From: JAFLCL01 sp964502175
GTDB lineage: Bacteria; Myxococcota_A; Polyangia; Polyangiales; Sandaracinaceae
DNA: 64,000 bases
Reading direction: 5' to 3'
Assembly: GCA_964502175.1 (NCBI GenBank)
Contig: CAZCVE010000039.1
Location: 29,033 to 93,032, forward strand
The notes under the pieces are model-generated. The model searched no databases. It was given only the letters and a program-made list of their open reading frames with translations, and was not told the DNA's origin. Numbering within the stretch: position 1 is the first letter of the stretch; every line of letters begins with the position of its first letter. This document shows, one piece after another, positions 54,124 to 64,000 of this stretch. A program made the position numbers and the translations under genes.

Positions 54124-55128
54124 GTGGAACGAAAGCTCGCATCGATCCAGCGCGTCGAGTCGATCACGCCCATCGCGGGCGCGGACAAGATCGTGAAGGC
54201 GCGCGTCATGGGCTGGGACGTCGTCGTGAAGAAGGACGAGCTCGCCGCGGGTGCGTCGTGCGTGTTCTTCGAGATCGACGCGGTGCTGCCCGACGGCGCT
54301 GCGTGGAGCGAGTTCATGCGACCGCGCGGCTTTCGTCTGCGCACGGTGCGCCTGCGCGGCGTGCTGTCGCAGGGGCTCGCGCTGCCGACGTCGATCCTCC
54401 CGGAGGGCGCACCGACGGAGCTCGGCGTGGACGTCACCACGCTGCTCGGCGTGACGAAGTACGAGCCGATCCTCCCGGACGTGCGTGAGATCGCGGGCGC
54501 GTTCCCGACGCGCGTGCCGAAGACCGACGAGATCCGTCTCCAGTCGGCGCTCGGTGTGCTCGACGAGATCCGCGGCCTCGACTTCGTGATCACCACGAAG
54601 CTCGACGGCACCTCGCTCACGTTCTTCCGCGAGTCGGAGGACACGCTGATCGTGTGCTCGCGCAACTGGGCGCTCCGCGAGGCTGATGGCTCGCGCGAGT
54701 GGCGCGTGGCGCGTGACCGCGGCCTCGGCACGAAGCTCCCCGTGGGCGTCGCGCTGCAGGGCGAGCTCTGCGGCCCGGGCATCCAGAAGAACCCGCTCGG
54801 TCTCACCGCGCTCCGGTTCTTCGCGTTCAGCGGCTACCACGCGATCGAGGGCCGTCACCTCGGTCACGACGAGCTCTTCGGTCTGTGCGCAGAGCTCGGT
54901 GTCACGACGGTTCCCGTCGAGCACCGCGTCGAGGGCGAGGCGGCGCGCACGTTCGAGCATTCGCTCGAGCGCTACCTCGAGCTCGCGCGCGGTCGCTACA
55001 CGGGCACCACGAACCACAAGGAAGGCATCGTCGTGCGTCCTCTTCGCGAGGCGCGCAGCGAGACCCTCGGCGGGCGGCTGTCGTTCAAGGTGATCTCGAA
55101 CGAGTTCTTGCTGGCCGAGAAGGACTAG
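54124..55128 (+). CDS. RNA ligase, DRB0094-like family
   Basis: This 334-residue protein (GTG start) has an N-terminal OB-like domain (SIQRVESITPIAGADKIVKA, with GWDVVVKKDEL) as in DRB0094, the Deinococcus RNA ligase, followed by an adenylyltransferase. Motif I is TKLDGTS with the nucleotidyl lysine at residue 159. Later motifs are LQGELCG, LRFFAFSGYHAI, KEGIVVRPLRE (motif IV) and RLSFKVIS (motif V). This family seals 3'-OH/5'-PO4 ends in RNA and can use DNA/RNA nicks. It lies next to toxin genes that cut or modify RNA, which suggests repair, but no operon is evident. The start is inferred from the family N-terminus. Confidence 0.88.
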   Translation: MERKLASIQRVESITPIAGADKIVKARVMGWDVVVKKDELAAGASCVFFEIDAVLPDGAAWSEFMRPRGFRLRTVRLRGVLSQGLALPTSILPEGAPTELGVDVTTLLGVTKYEPILPDVREIAGAFPTRVPKTDEIRLQSALGVLDEIRGLDFVITTKLDGTSLTFFRESEDTLIVCSRNWALREADGSREWRVARDRGLGTKLPVGVALQGELCGPGIQKNPLGLTALRFFAFSGYHAIEGRHLGHDELFGLCAELGVTTVPVEHRVEGEAARTFEHSLERYLELARGRYTGTTNHKEGIVVRPLREARSETLGGRLSFKVISNEFLLAEKD

Positions 55129-55160
55129 GGCTGTGCATGCGTCGCGCGTACGTTCTGTAC

Positions 55161-55180
55161 GGGCGACGCGTGCGTCGCCC
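55161..55180. repeat. GGGCGACGC/GCGTCGCCC palindrome
   Basis: A perfect nine-base stem with a two-base centre (GT), 32 bases after the RNA ligase stop. It is flanked by TGTAC on the left and CTACC on the right, and a related GCGTCGCGCGTAC lies just upstream. Such elements are often dispersed through myxobacterial genomes. It might stall transcription but lacks a T-run. Confidence 0.6.
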
Positions 55181-55242
55181 CTACCGCTCCGTGGAGACCT
55201 CGACGCGACGAGCATCGTCGCTGGGTGCGCCGCACACCTCAC

Positions 55243-55389
55243 ACGGCTACCCTCTCCGACGCGGATGCAGCGACTGCCTGGGCGTCCGAGCTCGAGCAGC
55301 GCGCCGAGCGCGTGCTGGCGGGCAAGTCGGACGGCGCGCCTTGGGCCACAGTGCAGGCACGGCTGCGCGCTCGCCTCGACGGTCGGTGA
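55243..55389 (+). pseudogene. remnant of an addiction-module antitoxin
   Basis: An open frame without a start codon reads TATAALSD-like sequence, specifically DADAATAWASELEQRAERVL, then AGKSDGAPWATVQARLRARL and DGR before a stop. This resembles the C-terminal half of TIGR02574-type addiction module proteins (W..EI..R...L..GK..G.PW..V.ARLR). The N-terminal half and the usual RelE-type toxin are absent, so it is probably a decayed antitoxin gene. Confidence 0.5.
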
Positions 55390-55427
55390 TGCTCGCCCTC
55401 ATCGTCGCTGACTCGCGCGACGACGCC

Positions 55428-55640
55428 TCAGGGGTCGAGCGCCCACACGCTCAGCGTGTCGCCTCCGATGAGGAGCCGAGAGGCATCGAGCCACGCGATC
55501 GCACGTTGATGCGGTGGCTGCGAGAGATGCGCGCGCGGAGGATCTGACCCTCCGGGCGACTGAGGATCCGCGGTCGAAGCGTGACCGCGCGCATCGTAGG
55601 TCCACTCGACTCCGACGGTGCGGTGCGTGGTCGTTCCACC
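55428..55640 (-). pseudogene. 3' remnant of a propeller-like gene
   Basis: A minus-strand frame with no start reads WTYDARGHASTADPQSPGGS, then HQRAIAWLDASRLLIGGDTL and SVWALDP before the stop. The GGDTLSVWALDP ending resembles the last blade of a WD40-like propeller. The frame closes upstream with a stop, and only about 70 residues remain. It overlaps the divergent secreted protein's promoter region. Confidence 0.4.
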
Positions 55641-55663
55641 CCGCGCCGCGGTAGCTTCGCAGC

Positions 55664-56056
55664 ATGAAGCGCCAGCTCATGATCGGGATCGCGACGACTC
55701 TGCTCGTGAGCGCGACGAGTGAGGCACAGGTGGCTGAGCTGACGGCGTGCACGAGCCCGAGCACTGCGGCGACGCTCGAGGACTACGACCAGCTCACGCC
55801 GGGGGCGAGCTTCTCGGTGATCATGCGCTTCGACGCGACGTCGCGGAGCTGGGTGCCGGCCACGCAGTTGGGCATGCCGTTCCATCACGCGAGCCACCTC
55901 GAGCTCGTGGGCTTCACCATGCCCGCGGGACACGAGGCGGATCGCGTGCGGCTCGAGGTCCGCGGGCGCGAGATCGTGCGGCAGCCGCCGCGCGAGGGGA
56001 CGTGGTTCGTCACCTACCGCGTCGACGTGCTCTCCGCGTGCCTCGTTCCTCGCTGA
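55664..56056 (+). CDS. secreted protein of unknown function
   Basis: This 130-residue protein has a signal peptide (RQLMIGIATTLLVSATSEAQ). The mature part of about 110 residues is beta-rich, with ASFSVIMRFDATSRSWVPAT, HLELVGFTMPAGHEADRVRL and TWFVTYRVDVLSACLVP. Two cysteines could form a disulfide. It has no recognised family. The ATG gives the signal peptide directly. It is followed 80 bases later by the VWA lipoprotein gene. Confidence 0.65.
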   Translation: MKRQLMIGIATTLLVSATSEAQVAELTACTSPSTAATLEDYDQLTPGASFSVIMRFDATSRSWVPATQLGMPFHHASHLELVGFTMPAGHEADRVRLEVRGREIVRQPPREGTWFVTYRVDVLSACLVPR

Positions 56057-56136
56057 AGACGCCGAAGTTCCGAGCGTTCGTGCCGGATCGCGCAGGGCCA
56101 TCGACTTCGCGGGGCGGGCCTCCATACTCGCGCTCC

Positions 56137-57288
56137 ATGCGACGTCCTCTCGCGATCGGTCTCGCGTTGTCTCTCGCTGCGTGCGGCGCGAAGTCGGGGC
56201 TCGAGATCTCCGAAGACGATGCGTCGATCGACGCTGCGCGCGCGCCCGATGCTGCGTTCGACGCCGCGATCGATGCGCCGCCGCTGCCCGATGCGCCGCC
56301 CGACGCGACGTTCGACGTGGGACGCGACGCGCCGATCGACGCGTGCCTCGAGCAGCGCTTCGCGCTCACGCCGATCCGTCCCGAGATCATGTTCGTCGTC
56401 GATCGCTCGACCTCGATGGGCTGGGGACTCACCGGTCCCGGTGGCGCGGGACCGACGCGCTGGTCGATCCTCGTCGATGCGCTGCGTGAGCAGCTGCCGC
56501 GCTACGACGAGCGCACCGACATGGGCCTCACGCTCTATCCCGCCGAGGGCGGTGATCGCTGCACCGTCGCGAGCGATCCGCGCCTGCCGCCCGCGCCGAT
56601 GCAGGCCTCGCCGATCCTCGACGTCGTCACCGCGAGCGGGCCCGGCGGTCGTACGCCGACGGCCTCCGGACTCGAAGCGGCGGAGGGCTGGTTCACGTCC
56701 AACCCCGACATCGCGCACGTGCGCGCGGTCGTGCTCGCGACCGACGGCGCGCCCAACTGCAACGGCGCGCTCGATCCGCGACGCTGTCCGTGCACGAGCG
56801 GCGCGGGCCTGCCCATGGGGTGCGGCGGTGAGCCGGAGCTCTGCCTCGACGACGCGCGCACCCTCGCGGCGATCGAGCGCCTCGCCTCGCGTGAGGTGCC
56901 GACCTACGTGATCGGCATCGACGGGGACCCGGATCCGGCGCTCTCGAACGTGCTGCGCGAGATGGCCATGGCGGGCGGGCGACCGAACCCGCTCGACCCG
57001 ATGCGCGGCTACTACTCGGTCCGCCGCGCCGCGGACGTGTCGAGCGCGTTCGATCGCATCCAGGCCTCGATCGTGTCGTGCTCGCTCTCGATCGAGCTGG
57101 CTGGGCCGCCCGATCGACCCGTCGCGGTGACGCTCGACGGCGACGTCCTCCCGCACGATCCGTCGCGTAACGAAGGCTGGGAGTGGAGCGACGAGCGCGC
57201 GCAGACGATCCTCCTCTACGGAGAGGCGTGCACCCGCGCGCAAGACGGCGAGCACACGCTCGATCTCACCATTCTCTGCGGAACCTGA
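56137..57288 (+). CDS. VWA-domain lipoprotein
   Basis: This 383-residue protein has a lipoprotein signal ending in LSLAACGAKS and an Asp/Ala/Pro linker. A von Willebrand factor A domain follows with the metal-ion-dependent adhesion site: IMFVVDRSTSMGWGL (DXSXS), the Thr of GRTPTASGLEAAEGW, and VVLATDGAPNC. The domain has an added Cys-rich loop (CPCTSGAGLPMGCGGEPELC). The C-terminal part is beta-rich. VWA lipoproteins of this kind mediate protein contacts on the cell surface. It is read toward the kinase gene. Confidence 0.85.
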   Translation: MRRPLAIGLALSLAACGAKSGLEISEDDASIDAARAPDAAFDAAIDAPPLPDAPPDATFDVGRDAPIDACLEQRFALTPIRPEIMFVVDRSTSMGWGLTGPGGAGPTRWSILVDALREQLPRYDERTDMGLTLYPAEGGDRCTVASDPRLPPAPMQASPILDVVTASGPGGRTPTASGLEAAEGWFTSNPDIAHVRAVVLATDGAPNCNGALDPRRCPCTSGAGLPMGCGGEPELCLDDARTLAAIERLASREVPTYVIGIDGDPDPALSNVLREMAMAGGRPNPLDPMRGYYSVRRAADVSSAFDRIQASIVSCSLSIELAGPPDRPVAVTLDGDVLPHDPSRNEGWEWSDERAQTILLYGEACTRAQDGEHTLDLTILCGT

Positions 57289-57356
57289 GCTCCTGACGTC
57301 TCGAGATGTGTCGGGCCTACCCGTCGTGGCTGGGTTGCCGCTAGGCTCGTGGTTGG

Positions 57357-59269
<1,913 letters not shown>

Positions 59270-59270
<1 letters not shown>

Positions 59271-60589
59271 TGCCGCCGCTCGTCCTCTCGGGTCCTCGCC
59301 GTCCGGCGCTCGCGCAGATGCTCGAGTACGCGTTTCGTCCCGAGACGCAGGTGCAGCGGAACATCGTGCGCTACGGGCACGCGCACTGGATGAAGGGCCT
59401 CCTCGGTCCGATCCTCGCGACGGCCTCGCCCGAGCACGCGAAGCGCGTGTTCGCGGCCGATCCAGACACCTTCGAGACGTTCGCCGCGGTGTCGCTCAAG
59501 GGCGTGTTCGGTCCTCGCGCGGTCATCGTCACGCACGGCCCCGAGCACAAGCGGCAGCGCAAGCTGCTCACGCCGCCGCTCCACGGCCCGCGCCTCCGCG
59601 CGTTCGGCGAGCAGATGCGCGAGGTGGCGATCGAGCACGTGTCGCGCCTTCGCGAGGGACAGACGTTCCACGCGCACGAGCTGACGACCGAGTTCACGCT
59701 CGACGTGATCCTCCGCACCGTCTTCGGCGTCGACGGAACCTCCACGCGCGAGGGCGGCTCGGAGCTGCGCGCGATCCTGCTCGGCATGCTCGAGGGCTTC
59801 TCGCCGCTCGCGGTGTTCATGCCGCAGATCCAGCGGCCGTGGTTTCCTCCGTGGCGCCGCTTCATCGCCGCGCGCGACGCGTTCGAGGCCGCCGTGGATC
59901 GCCTGATCGCCGCGCGTCGTCGATCGAGCGAGGCGCGCGGCGACGTGCTCTCGCTCCTGCTCTCGGTCCGCTACGACGACGGCAGCGCGATGGACGACGA
60001 CGAGATCCGTCAGCAGCTGCTCACGATGCTGATCGCGGGACACGAGACCACGGCGATCACGCTCGCGTGGGTGCTCGACTACGTGCTCCGTCGCCCCGAC
60101 GTGCTCGGGCGGCTCACCGACGAGGTGCGCGGACAGACCGATCCCGAGGCGATCGTGAAGCTGCCGTACGCGGGCGCGGTGATCGACGAGACGATGCGCA
60201 TCGCGCCGATCGTCACCGACGTGCCGCGCGTGACGCGCGTGCCGTTCGAGGTCGAGCCGGGCTTCGTGGTGCCGAAGGGGACGCCGATCATCGTGCTGAT
60301 CGAGGGCATCCACCGCGACCCCACGATCTATCCCGATCCCGCGACGTTCCGGCCCGAGCGCTTCCTCGCGAAGAAGTTCGCGCCCACGGAGTTCCTGCCG
60401 TTCGGCGGCGGCCACCGCCGCTGCCTCGGCGCCTCGTTCAGTGAGCACGAGGGCCGCATCTTCCTCGCGACGCTGTTCTCGCGCGTGGAGCTCGAGACGG
60501 TCTCGCCGACGCCCTCGAAGCGCGTCCGCCGCAACGTCACGATGGGCCCCGACGACGGCGTCCCCCTCCGCGTGAAGCGCGTGCTCTGA
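59270..60589 (+). CDS. cytochrome P450
   Basis: This 439-residue protein is a cytochrome P450. The I-helix oxygen-binding motif is AGHETTAIT (near residue 256), the K-helix ETMR is at about 307, and the heme-thiolate loop is FGGGHRRCLGAS with Cys385. FRPERFLAKKF and HDP-like GIHRDPTIYPDP precede the heme loop. The enzyme should hydroxylate a small hydrophobic substrate using external electron donors that are not nearby. Its ATG overlaps the kinase stop. A degraded copy of its 3' end lies just downstream. Confidence 0.93.
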
Positions 60590-60617
60590 ACCAACGCCCC
60601 CGCGTTCGCTGACGGCG

Positions 60618-60670
60618 CGTGCGGGCAACGTCACGATCCCGACCACGGCGTTCCGCTGCGCGCGAAGTAG
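60618..60670 (+). pseudogene. remnant of a second P450 3' end
   Basis: The sequence GCGGGCAACGTCACGATCC followed by GACCACGGCGTTCCGCTGCG and CGCGAAGTAG reads NVTI and, after a one-base shift, DHGVPLRAK and a stop. It mirrors the P450 end (RRNVTMGPDDGVPLRVK) and matches the usual end of this P450 group (NVT..P..GVPLR). Only this 53-base tail remains. The Septu-like cassette begins 45 bases later. Confidence 0.6.
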
Positions 60671-60714
60671 ACGGCGTCTACCGCGTAAAGGGTCGATGCT
60701 CTACGCTCGTCGTC

Positions 60715-62787
60715 ATGTTCCGCTGGCTTCAGTTCTCCGATCTCCATGCGAACGAGAACGCCGTCAAGAGCCTCGTATCGATCGCACCGCGTGTGTGTCC
60801 TGTAGACGCGATCTTTCTCACGGGTGGCGTTACGCGCGACGGGTCTGCCGAACAAGCACGCCACGCCCAAGAGCTCCTGCATCGAATTAGCTCAGCCTTC
60901 GGGGCGCCTCTCGTCGTGGCGCTTGGAGACGAAGATCGCGATCGTACGAACGACGAAGTCGTCGAGCGCCTCTTTCGGCACTGGTCCGCGGATTCGGAGT
61001 TGCGCGCCGCGCTGGATGAACCCGGCGGACAGTTCGACGAGATCGTCTCGACGCGCTTCCAGCACGCAGCGTCCGCCACCGCGGGCCTAGGTCAGGAAGG
61101 ATCGAGCGTCGCTCCCGGAGATGGCTGTCGCTCGCTCACGGTGGGCGAAAAGAGGATCGGGATTCTCGTCCTCAATTCCGGTCGACTCGCACCCACCAAG
61201 GTCGGCAGTCGTCCGCTGCAGGTGTTGCGGCGTCGCCAGCTCGATCGCGCCGCTGGTGGCAACCTCGATGCTTTCGCCGCTTCGCACGATCTGCTGGTGC
61301 TCGTGATGGAAGCGCGGCCCGCATCTCTCGACTCGGAATCCCAACGAATGCTGGACCGCTCGCTCGGCAAGCGCGCCCTGATTCTCTGTGACGGAAAGAA
61401 CGAACCCTTCCGTGCCGCACGCGACAATGCTCTAGGGCGGCACGCGGTCGTGGACGGTCCGTCACTGACGACGGCCCGTGCTGCGCTGGGCGAGGTCGAG
61501 TCCGATTGGGTACACGTAGGGATCGAGTTGATCGAGACGAGCGGGACCTTCGCGGGCGCGCGCACAGCCGTCGCCGGCGTGCGGCTGAAGGTCGATGAGC
61601 AGGTTGCCGCACATTCGCCGCTGAGGTTCACCACGAACGGTATCGCCATTCGGAATTTTCGCGGGATCGAAGCACTCGATGTGAGGCTATCCACTGGTTC
61701 CCGGCTCGGAGGCGCGTGGACCTGTATTGCTGGCGTAAACGGGGCAGGAAAAACCTCCGTGTTGCAAGCGCTCGCGATCGCGCTGCTCGGCGGTACGGAC
61801 GTCGTTCAACTCGGCACCGAACGGCTCGCTCGGTTGCGAAGGCGGTCGGGTTCGCGAACGCACGACTCGACCCTCACGCTCAACCTGACGCCGAACGGCG
61901 AACGAGTCGTGCGTCTCGAAGGTGCTGGCCCGAACGAGCGTCCTCCTTGGACCCTTGCACCGCTCGTACTGGGGTATGGGGCGACTCGGAACCTCGCGGA
62001 GTACGACGACCAGCGGCACTCGAGCGCAAGCGCTGCGACACGTCGTGTGGTGACGCTGTTCGATCCGCTGGCTCGCGTGTCGCACGCGGAAGTTCTCCTG
62101 GATGAGCGTGGCGATTCTCGCGTCCTGGGGCTCGTGTCCCGCCTCGCCAGCGACGTGTTCGAATCCGACCTCGAGATACGCTGGTCGGAAGGGCAACTCC
62201 GATTCACGCAAGGCAGCCACAACGTGTCTGCGTTGGACCTTCCGGATGGTTTTCGCTCTTCCATGGCATGGCTGGCTGACATCTGCGCGGCTTGGTGCGA
62301 GTTGCATCCGGATGCCGATGATCCTCGCGCGATCGAAGCCATCGTCTTGATCGACGAGATCGACCTCCACCTTCATCCTTCGCTCCAGCGATCACTCGTG
62401 CCTCGACTCAGGAAGGCGCTGCCGCGCGTGCAGTGGGTCGTGACGACTCACTCGCCGCTCGTCCTGGGTAGCTTCGACGCGACCGAACTCGTCGCGCTCG
62501 ACCGGAAGGCGCCCCAAGGCATCCGAGTCATCGATCGGCCGATTCTCGGATTCTCCACCAACGACATCTACGAGTGGCTCATGGGTACCTCGCCGCACAG
62601 CGCGGCAATCGAGGAGCAGCTCGACCCGAGTCTGCGTACCCTCGCATCCGCTGATCTCGAGACGGCTCTGGAGGTGTCGCCCGAGGTCACCGTCGAAGAC
62701 GCCGAGCGTCGAATCGAGCGACGCCACGAGCTCCTCGAGAAGTTGAAATCGAGCACGCTAGGCAAGACCCGCGGGGGCGAGGCGTGA
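60715..62787 (+). CDS. pseudo-metallophosphoesterase/AAA ATPase fusion
   Basis: This 690-residue protein has two parts. Residues 1-290 look like a calcineurin-type phosphoesterase: WLQFSDLHANE keeps the first DXH (Asp9, His11). The GD motif is changed (FLTGGVTRDG, Gly38 for Asp), GNHD is replaced by GDED (71-74), and the HH and GHXH ligands read VMEARP and LCDGKNE. Residues 305-690 are an AAA ATPase: Walker A GVNGAGKTS (Lys346), YGATRN near 421, Walker B AIVLIDEIDLHLHP (Asp547, Glu548) and TTHSPLVLG. The HNH gene starts inside its stop (GTGA), as in a Septu-type pair. The sequence has more A and T than flanks. Confidence 0.85.
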   Translation: MFRWLQFSDLHANENAVKSLVSIAPRVCPVDAIFLTGGVTRDGSAEQARHAQELLHRISSAFGAPLVVALGDEDRDRTNDEVVERLFRHWSADSELRAALDEPGGQFDEIVSTRFQHAASATAGLGQEGSSVAPGDGCRSLTVGEKRIGILVLNSGRLAPTKVGSRPLQVLRRRQLDRAAGGNLDAFAASHDLLVLVMEARPASLDSESQRMLDRSLGKRALILCDGKNEPFRAARDNALGRHAVVDGPSLTTARAALGEVESDWVHVGIELIETSGTFAGARTAVAGVRLKVDEQVAAHSPLRFTTNGIAIRNFRGIEALDVRLSTGSRLGGAWTCIAGVNGAGKTSVLQALAIALLGGTDVVQLGTERLARLRRRSGSRTHDSTLTLNLTPNGERVVRLEGAGPNERPPWTLAPLVLGYGATRNLAEYDDQRHSSASAATRRVVTLFDPLARVSHAEVLLDERGDSRVLGLVSRLASDVFESDLEIRWSEGQLRFTQGSHNVSALDLPDGFRSSMAWLADICAAWCELHPDADDPRAIEAIVLIDEIDLHLHPSLQRSLVPRLRKALPRVQWVVTTHSPLVLGSFDATELVALDRKAPQGIRVIDRPILGFSTNDIYEWLMGTSPHSAAIEEQLDPSLRTLASADLETALEVSPEVTVEDAERRIERRHELLEKLKSSTLGKTRGGEA

Positions 62788-63776
62788 GAACGTTGAGTAG
62801 GCTCGCCGTCGAACCACCGACGCTCAGGAAGGACGGAACGGGCGGCAAGAGGGCGCGGGAGCACCTCGAAACCAAGTCCGACGACCCGCTCGCGAAGTTG
62901 GCGTTCCCGGATCATTGGAACAAGGCCGATGTCCGAGGGGCACTGTACGCGTCGTTCCCTCGGGTCTGTGCCTATTGCGGTGCGATGCTGGCCCACAACG
63001 ATCGCGGTGATGTGGAGCACTTTCGGCCCAAGGGGCGCGTCATCGAGGACGAAGATCACGGCGGCTATTGGTGGCTCGCGTACGATTTTGGCAACTACTT
63101 CCTTTCGTGCCGGGTCTGCAACAGCAACAAGAAAGGTGACCGATTCCCTATCCTCGGTGGAACGCGAGTCGATCATGCTCGAAGGAGTCGCCTCGATGCC
63201 GAGCGTCGCGCTCTTCTCGATCCGGAGGTCGACACCGTCGAGCAACTCCTGACCGTCGACTTCGGCGACCTCCTCTGCCCAATGACGCCGGTCCCCGACC
63301 TCGACGGCGACGAGGCGATGCGAGTCGCGGAAACCATCAAGTTCTTCGACCTGAACACGAACGTCCTTCTGATCAAAGAGCGGAAGACGGCGCTCGACGA
63401 CGTGCTCGAGGCGCTGGAGGCACGACAGCACGCCAAGGCGACGAAGTGCGCCTTCCGCTCTAGCGCTCACAGCCTCGTTGCCCGAGCAGTTCTTGAGCGT
63501 CACGACAACCGGCTCCTGCCCGACGTTCACGAGGAGAGCTCGGCGCACATCGACCACCTTCGAGGAGAGCTCGAGATTGCCGCGGCCGTCATCCAGAAGG
63601 CGGACGCAGACTCCGTATCCACGGACACCGCGCAGTCCACTCTGGAGGAGCTACTCTGGGCTCTCGCATATCTGAAGTGTGATCCGGCGTGGCACCCCCG
63701 TATCGCCGATGTTCTCGAACGACTCGGAGCCGAGCTCGCCGCGGAGGTCAACGAGCGCGTCGAAGAGCTGGGCTGA
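62784..63776 (+). CDS. HNH endonuclease, TIGR02646/PtuB-like
   Basis: This 330-residue protein has the signature of the retron- and Septu-associated HNH family. C62/C65 (VCAYCG) and C109/C112 (SCRVCNSNKKGD) coordinate zinc, and VEHFRPKGRV carries Glu78-His79. The YWWLAYDFGNYFLSC segment with Asn104 sits before the second Cys pair, and Lys117 closes the motif. It should be the nuclease partner of the AAA protein whose stop it overlaps (GTGA). It differs from the first HNH protein of the window in sequence and length, so the two loci are not duplicates. The C-terminal half is helical and unrecognised. Confidence 0.85.
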   Translation: MRTLSRLAVEPPTLRKDGTGGKRAREHLETKSDDPLAKLAFPDHWNKADVRGALYASFPRVCAYCGAMLAHNDRGDVEHFRPKGRVIEDEDHGGYWWLAYDFGNYFLSCRVCNSNKKGDRFPILGGTRVDHARRSRLDAERRALLDPEVDTVEQLLTVDFGDLLCPMTPVPDLDGDEAMRVAETIKFFDLNTNVLLIKERKTALDDVLEALEARQHAKATKCAFRSSAHSLVARAVLERHDNRLLPDVHEESSAHIDHLRGELEIAAAVIQKADADSVSTDTAQSTLEELLWALAYLKCDPAWHPRIADVLERLGAELAAEVNERVEELG

Positions 63777-63807
63777 GTCGCTTTCGGGCGCCGGACTCGG
63801 CTCCCCT

Positions 63808-64000
63808 TCAGGGGACGACGCACAGCGCGGCGAACGACTGCTCGACCGGGGGCGCGACGTCCCACCAGCCGACGTGTCGGTCGCACGCGTAGTCCTGTGA
63901 CAAGTTGAAGCGCACGTCGACGCGCGTCGGCGTGGCCACGGTGGGCAGTATCCGCTGCGCGAGTACCGTTGTGGCATCGTGATCGACGTCTGCCAGCGTC
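63808..64000 (-). CDS. protein of unknown function, C-terminal end (start outside the window)
   Basis: The frame is open from the window edge to the stop. It reads LADVDHDATTVLAQRILPTV, then RVDVRFNLSQDYACDRHVGW and WDVAPPVEQSFAALCVVP. Two cysteines and a Trp pair are visible, but no family is recognised. It is convergent with the HNH gene, which marks the right edge of the cassette. It could be intact or broken beyond the window. Confidence 0.5.
   Translation of the reverse strand, partial: TLADVDHDATTVLAQRILPTVATPTRVDVRFNLSQDYACDRHVGWWDVAPPVEQSFAALCVVP

Larger units (their letters stand above)
55129..55663. other. 535-base stretch of remnants
   Basis: No intact gene is seen. It contains a short palindromic repeat, a start-less antitoxin-like remnant on the plus strand and a start-less propeller-like remnant on the minus strand, each listed separately. 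Confidence 0.6.

Overview
The window is high-GC bacterial DNA that reads like a myxobacterial chromosome, probably of the Sandaracinus/Polyangiales type. The reasons are the many lipoproteins with Asp/Pro/Ala-rich linkers, the MopE-like Cys motifs, a MYXO-CTERM-like tail, three Hanks-type Ser/Thr kinases, an ECF sigma factor beside a kinase, and a DUF1552/DUF1592 pair. The genus is an inference from protein style. No rRNA, tRNA, CRISPR array, transposase or replication origin was recognised.

Layout. Bases 1-7,920 hold the end of pntB, a zinc-ribbon lipoprotein-like protein, a Cys-motif membrane protein, the DUF1552/DUF1592 pair on the minus strand, a hotdog thioesterase and a secreted PEGA-like protein. 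Bases 7,959-15,713 hold a kinase, pabB, a Kelch-like lipoprotein, a trypsin-like protease, a cytochrome c-like membrane protein and a small Cys-rich membrane protein. Bases 15,840-23,361 hold further lipoproteins around a family 2 glycosyltransferase and two acyltransferases resembling the lipid-tailoring genes of aryl polyene clusters. Bases 23,385-30,119 hold two large paralogous lipoproteins, one of them fused in frame behind an FG-GAP protein. Bases 30,194-36,666 hold a divergent ECF sigma/kinase module and a TetR/metallo-hydrolase/DUF4188 module. Bases 36,696-44,443 hold more surface proteins, one frameshifted gene and a cyclophilin-type isomerase.

From about 44.4 kb the character changes. 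A non-coding block carries a helically phased CCGGCAG array and a dispersed repeat. It is followed by a four-gene Septu-like operon (AAA ATPase, HNH nuclease, small protein, nucleotidyltransferase). Then come ftsK, a VapBC-type pair, an AbiEii-like nucleotidyltransferase with a small partner, a second copy of the dispersed repeat, a DRB0094-type RNA ligase and a stretch of gene remnants. After a VWA lipoprotein, a kinase and a cytochrome P450 there is a second, different Septu-like locus. Its ATPase carries an N-terminal metallophosphoesterase-like domain that has lost most metal ligands, and it is followed by a TIGR02646-like HNH protein. This cassette starts directly after a remnant of a second P450 3' end.

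The most interesting candidates for undescribed biology are the four-gene Septu-like operon and the pseudo-phosphoesterase/AAA/HNH pair, which lie about 12 kb apart in a region also rich in toxin-antitoxin genes.
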